Assembly: GCF_023161965.1 (NCBI RefSeq)
Contig: NZ_JALNTY010000001.1
Coordinates: forward strand, 1 to 64,000
Reading direction: 5' to 3'
DNA: 64,000 nucleotides
Origin: Anaerosoma tenue
GTDB taxonomy: Bacteria; Actinomycetota; Coriobacteriia; Anaerosomatales; Anaerosomataceae
Positions 61,215 to 64,000 of this stretch are shown piece by piece (position 1 is the stretch's first letter; each line of letters starts with the position of its first letter). Under the pieces are notes generated by a model. That model was not told where the DNA came from. It saw only the letters and a program-made list of their open reading frames with translations, and made no database searches. A program made the translations under genes and the position numbers.

Positions 61215-62212
61215 GCGACGATGTGCTCGTCGACGGCTTGCTCAAAGTAGGTGACGTGGGGGTCCTGGCGGCGCCACCGAAAGCGGGCAAGACCTTGGCA
61301 CTCGAGGATCTCGCTGTCGCGCTGGCGGGATCCCACGTCGGAAGGCAGGAGTGGATGGGCCGCCGCTGTGAGCCCTGGGAGTGTGAAGGCCCCGACGACA
61401 TCCTGGAGCGGATAGTGCTCTACCTCAATCTCGAGATACCGGCTGATGAGCGCCGTGCGCGGCACCGCTCCGCGCTTGCGGCCCGCGGCCTCACCGAGGA
61501 GGACGTGAAACACTCCTACTTCGCGATGGACCTGCGTGACACTGAGGGCGCCTGGGACTTCGATGCCCTGTGGCAGCAGGTGAAGTGGCACGTGAACGCC
61601 GTCAGCGACCTGGAGTACGTCGACCTGATCGTCATCGATCCGATCTACATGTTGGTGGACGGCGATGAGAACAGCAACAAAGCCATGGCCGCGTTCCTGA
61701 GCCAGGAGATCGCGGCGTTCCGGGACGTGTACCGATGCGCAGTGGTCTTCAGCCACCACTTCATCAAGGCGTGGCGCAGCGTGAAGAGTCACGAGGACCG
61801 CATCGCGGGCGCGGGCACCCTGAGCCGCTATCCCGACTCGATCATGACGCTCAGCCCCGCCACGGCCGGGCGCACCGAGTTCAACGCCACCACGCGCAGC
61901 ATGGACTTCCACGACATACGCGGCCTGATGCTCATCCAGGACGGCCCCCGGTTCGTCGAGTGCAGCGACACCGCCGCCGAGGCCATCGCAGGCGATCCGT
62001 TCGAAACGAAGCTGCGCGCGGCATTCGATGAACTGTCCACGAGTGGCCCGGTCCGGGTGTCGGAGCTCGCGAAGAAGCTCAGAAAGGACCGGTCGTCGTT
62101 GTACGGACGGCTTCCGAAGTACGGATTCAACATCACCAAAGGTGTTGTGACCCCCTCTGTTGTTGGTGTTGAGCCCGACCCAACAACAGATAACAACTCT
62201 GGTGGTGTGTGA
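61211..62212 (+). CDS. RepA-type hexameric ATPase
   Basis: A 333-residue AAA_25/RepA-like ATPase for element replication. Walker A is APPKAGKTLAL near residues 20-30, Walker B is VDLIVIDPIYML near 138-149, and VVFSHHFIKAW resembles the sensor strand of DnaB/RecA-type helicases. A C-terminal winged helix (about 270-320, VRVSELAKKLRKDRSSLYGRL read in two helices) precedes a Thr/Asn-rich tail. ATG 61211 overlaps the HTH gene by four bases. No primase or initiator is encoded beside it. Confidence 0.8.
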   Translation: MSDDVLVDGLLKVGDVGVLAAPPKAGKTLALEDLAVALAGSHVGRQEWMGRRCEPWECEGPDDILERIVLYLNLEIPADERRARHRSALAARGLTEEDVKHSYFAMDLRDTEGAWDFDALWQQVKWHVNAVSDLEYVDLIVIDPIYMLVDGDENSNKAMAAFLSQEIAAFRDVYRCAVVFSHHFIKAWRSVKSHEDRIAGAGTLSRYPDSIMTLSPATAGRTEFNATTRSMDFHDIRGLMLIQDGPRFVECSDTAAEAIAGDPFETKLRAAFDELSTSGPVRVSELAKKLRKDRSSLYGRLPKYGFNITKGVVTPSVVGVEPDPTTDNNSGGV

Positions 62213-62316
62213 GGTCCGTTTGCGTGTGTGTGTGGGCCTCTCTCTAAAGAGAGGTCCCAACACAACACAGAACGCAACGGAGCGACCCACACACGAAAGG
62301 ACGAAAGGACGAAACG
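62157..62316. repeat. Nested inverted and tandem repeats downstream of the ATPase gene
   Basis: CTGTTGTTGG (62157-62166) pairs with CCAACAACAG (62180-62189). GGGCCTCTCT (62234-62243) pairs with AGAGAGGTCC (62248-62257). GTGTGTGGG (62228-62236) pairs with CCCACACAC (62286-62294). ACGAAAGG, ACGAAAGG and ACGAAACG stand in tandem at 62293-62316, ending at the next ATG. The stretch could be an origin, a transcription control site or an RNA structure. Confidence 0.65.
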
Positions 62317-62694
62317 ATGGGACCCGACGAACACGCCATCATCGCCAAGCGGGTGATGGAGGCCGACATCGACTTCCTGGCCCCCGAAATCAACCGTGCG
62401 ATGGACGATCTCAGCGAATGGCTCAAGATGCACCACGAGCTCGCGCAGGAGGGCGCGCTCAAAGACGACGAGCTGGTGATCCACAACGCCATCGCGCACC
62501 GCATCCTGAAGGCGCTCATCGAGGTGTTCGGCCCGGACGACACGGAGATCTTCCGTGGCGTGGGGCTCGCGGTCTCGGGGCTCGTGGTGGCAGCGGCGAC
62601 CGTCAACTACATGCGCTTCAGCGCCGAGGACGCGGTGGTCACGGCCGAGGCGATCGCACGCGAAGCGGCGAAGTGGGGTGACACCGATGTCTGA
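62317..62694 (+). CDS. Unknown small element protein
   Basis: A 125-residue mostly helical, acidic protein with AIIAKRVMEADIDFLAPEIN and a hydrophobic stretch near residues 85-100 (GLAVSGLVVAAATVNYM). The 8-base repeats AAAGG sit in its ribosome-binding position. The tape-measure gene overlaps its stop by eight bases. It is in the position where a tail chaperone might be, but has no recognised family. Confidence 0.6.
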   Translation: MGPDEHAIIAKRVMEADIDFLAPEINRAMDDLSEWLKMHHELAQEGALKDDELVIHNAIAHRILKALIEVFGPDDTEIFRGVGLAVSGLVVAAATVNYMRFSAEDAVVTAEAIAREAAKWGDTDV

Positions 62695-64000
62695 CGGCCA
62701 GGTGGTCATCGACATAAAGGCCGACGACAAAGCCTTCCGGCGCGAGGTGGCCGACCTCGGCAAGAACGTCCAGCGCAGCCTCAAGGGCGTCGAGGGCGTG
62801 TTCTCCAGGACGGGATCGGCGTTCACGCGGTACGTGACCGCGCCCATCGTGGCGGGGACCACGGCGGCCGTCGTGTTCGGCATCAAGACCGCCGCCAGCT
62901 TCGAGCAGACCGAGGTGGCGCTGGAGACGATGCTCGGGAGCGCCGAGGCCGCCAAGCAGATGCTCGACGACCTCAAGACGTTCGCGGCCAAGACGCCGTT
63001 CGAGATCCCCGGACTCATGGACGCCACCAAGCGCCTGCTCGCCTACGGGTTCGCCGCCGAGGACGTGATCCCGATGCTCACGAGCGTCGGCGACGCGGCG
63101 GCCGGGCTCTCTCTCGGCACGGACGGGCTGAACCGCATCATCGTGGCGCTCGGCCAGATCAAGACGAAAGGCGCCGTGCAGGCCGAGGAGATGCGCCAGC
63201 TGGCCGAGGCCGGCATCCCGGCGTGGGACGCGCTCGCGACCAAGCTCGGCGTCACCATCCCCGAGGCGATGAAGCTCGTGGAGCAGCGGGCCGTCGATGC
63301 CGACGACGCGATCGCGGCGATCACCGAGCGCATGGACCGCGACTTCGGCGGGATGATGCTCAAGCAGGCCGACACGCTCTCCGGCCTGTGGAGCAACCTG
63401 AAAGACGTGTTCTCCATCAAGCTCGGCGAGGCTTTCCAGGAAAATGCCGAGCCCATCAAGCAGACCCTGCGCGAGCTGATAGAAGTCTCCGGACCGCTCA
63501 TCGACGCGCTCATGCCCGCGTTCGTCTCCGCGATGGACGCGCTAATGCCGATGCTCGAAGACGGCGCGGACCTGCTCCAGAAGTTCGCCGACGCCGACGA
63601 GGACACGCAGGAGGCCATCATCAAGATGGTCGCCGCTCTCGCGCTCCTCGGCCCCGCCCTCAAGATCACCGCAGGCGGGCTCGGCATGGTCAACTCGGCC
63701 ATCGGCGTCATGACGAGCGCACGAGTGGCGTCGGCCCTCGGCGAGTGGCGCACCGCGCTCAGCCTCGTGACGCAGAACGCGGGCACCTCGGCCACCGCGC
63801 TCGCGGGGCTGTCCACGCAGACCGCTGCGGTCTCGGCCGGGTACGTGGCGCTCGCCGGAGCGGTAGGCTACGGCGTCGGGACGCTCATCAACAGCATCCC
63901 GGCCGTGGAGCAGACCGCCGACGCGCTCGCCGAGGCGGCAGGCGAGGCCGACAGCCTCGGCGAGTACCTCGCGACAGCGGGCGAGCGGCAGAAGACGTGG
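62687..64000 (+). CDS. Phage tape-measure protein, cut by the window end
   Basis: At least 438 residues are open to the window edge. The start MSDGQVVIDIKADDKAF is the typical tape-measure N-terminus. Next comes FTRYVTAPIVAGTTAAVVFG, the conserved hydrophobic segment, and then FEQTEVALETMLGSAE and FAAKTPFEIPGL. ATG 62687 overlaps the preceding gene. Tape-measure proteins set tail length in siphophages. The gene follows the ATPase and one small gene, with no visible head genes between, which is unusual. Confidence 0.9.
   Translation, partial: MSDGQVVIDIKADDKAFRREVADLGKNVQRSLKGVEGVFSRTGSAFTRYVTAPIVAGTTAAVVFGIKTAASFEQTEVALETMLGSAEAAKQMLDDLKTFAAKTPFEIPGLMDATKRLLAYGFAAEDVIPMLTSVGDAAAGLSLGTDGLNRIIVALGQIKTKGAVQAEEMRQLAEAGIPAWDALATKLGVTIPEAMKLVEQRAVDADDAIAAITERMDRDFGGMMLKQADTLSGLWSNLKDVFSIKLGEAFQENAEPIKQTLRELIEVSGPLIDALMPAFVSAMDALMPMLEDGADLLQKFADADEDTQEAIIKMVAALALLGPALKITAGGLGMVNSAIGVMTSARVASALGEWRTALSLVTQNAGTSATALAGLSTQTAAVSAGYVALAGAVGYGVGTLINSIPAVEQTADALAEAAGEADSLGEYLATAGERQKTW

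Larger units (their letters stand above)
58904..64000. mobile_element. Integrated phage-like element at tRNA-Val (right end outside window)
   Basis: From the end of tRNA-Val onward the genes are those of an integrated phage or satellite: tyrosine integrase and a companion gene on the minus strand, then an excisionase-like HTH protein, RepA-type ATPase, small protein and tape-measure protein on the plus strand. No repressor, terminase, portal or capsid gene is visible. The left boundary is set by the tRNA; the right boundary lies beyond 64000. Confidence 0.85.

Overview
The window is high-GC DNA from a bacterial chromosome. It carries a rapZ-yvcK-whiA cluster followed by gapA-pgk-tpiA-gpmI-secG. 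The RapZ P-loop has Arg in place of the usual Lys, as in actinobacterial RapZ. This suggests a member of Actinomycetota, possibly a deep Coriobacteriia-type lineage, but the placement is inference from gene content and not from a phylogeny. The unexpected part for such a host is a complete sigma-54 module: rpoN, a sensor kinase and an NtrC-type activator.

Layout. 1-13000 holds small, mostly accessory genes: an internally deleted DUF2200 protein, carbonic anhydrase, two DUF1801 proteins, a rifampin ADP-ribosyltransferase with an N-terminal extension, a 934-residue exported lipase-like/FecR-like protein, two paralogous lipoproteins, CorA, a ferritin-like protein and a GNAT acetyltransferase. 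13000-23260 is core: an ABC exporter, rapZ-yvcK-whiA, lower glycolysis and secG. 23480-29300 is a dipeptide/oligopeptide ABC operon, followed by tRNA-Leu. 29590-36442 carries a metallophosphoesterase, a degenerate radical-SAM-like protein next to a cobalamin-type radical SAM enzyme and an aminotransferase, a PHP protein and a membrane-anchored ferrochelatase-like protein.

36500-45632 is the most coherent regulatory region. Three near-identical inverted repeats (ATACCCC, 2-3 bases, GGGGTAT) lie at the promoters of trxA-fmdB-DUF302, of a CsoR/CstR-family repressor and its divergent CDF transporter, and of ccdA. The repressor keeps both sensor cysteines but has Ser where copper-sensing CsoR has His, so a persulfide (CstR-like) signal is more likely than copper. 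Within the same region rpoN has a near-consensus sigma-54 promoter of its own. A perfect sigma-54 consensus site lies just after the activator gene and points into zinc-ribbon membrane protein - HMA protein - ccdA. A thiol/sulfur/metal stress system under joint sigma-54 and CstR-like control is the best candidate here for something undescribed.

45700-49783 is a partner-switching pair: a membrane sensor with a SpoIIE-type phosphatase domain, and a single protein fusing the anti-anti-sigma (STAS) and anti-sigma kinase (HATPase) parts. 49863-51457 holds a nitroreductase, a HAD protein and a 50-residue protein with its own promoter. 51498-58351 (minus strand) is an eight-gene Mrp/Mbh-type cation/proton antiporter operon in which all seven junctions overlap by exactly four bases.

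58477-58903 carries tRNA-Cys, tRNA-Gly and tRNA-Val. From the 3' end of tRNA-Val to the window end there is an integrated phage-like element: integrase, an unknown protein, an excisionase-like HTH protein, a RepA-type ATPase, one small protein and then directly a tape-measure protein cut by the window edge. No terminase, portal or capsid gene is visible. No CRISPR array, rRNA gene or insertion sequence was seen.
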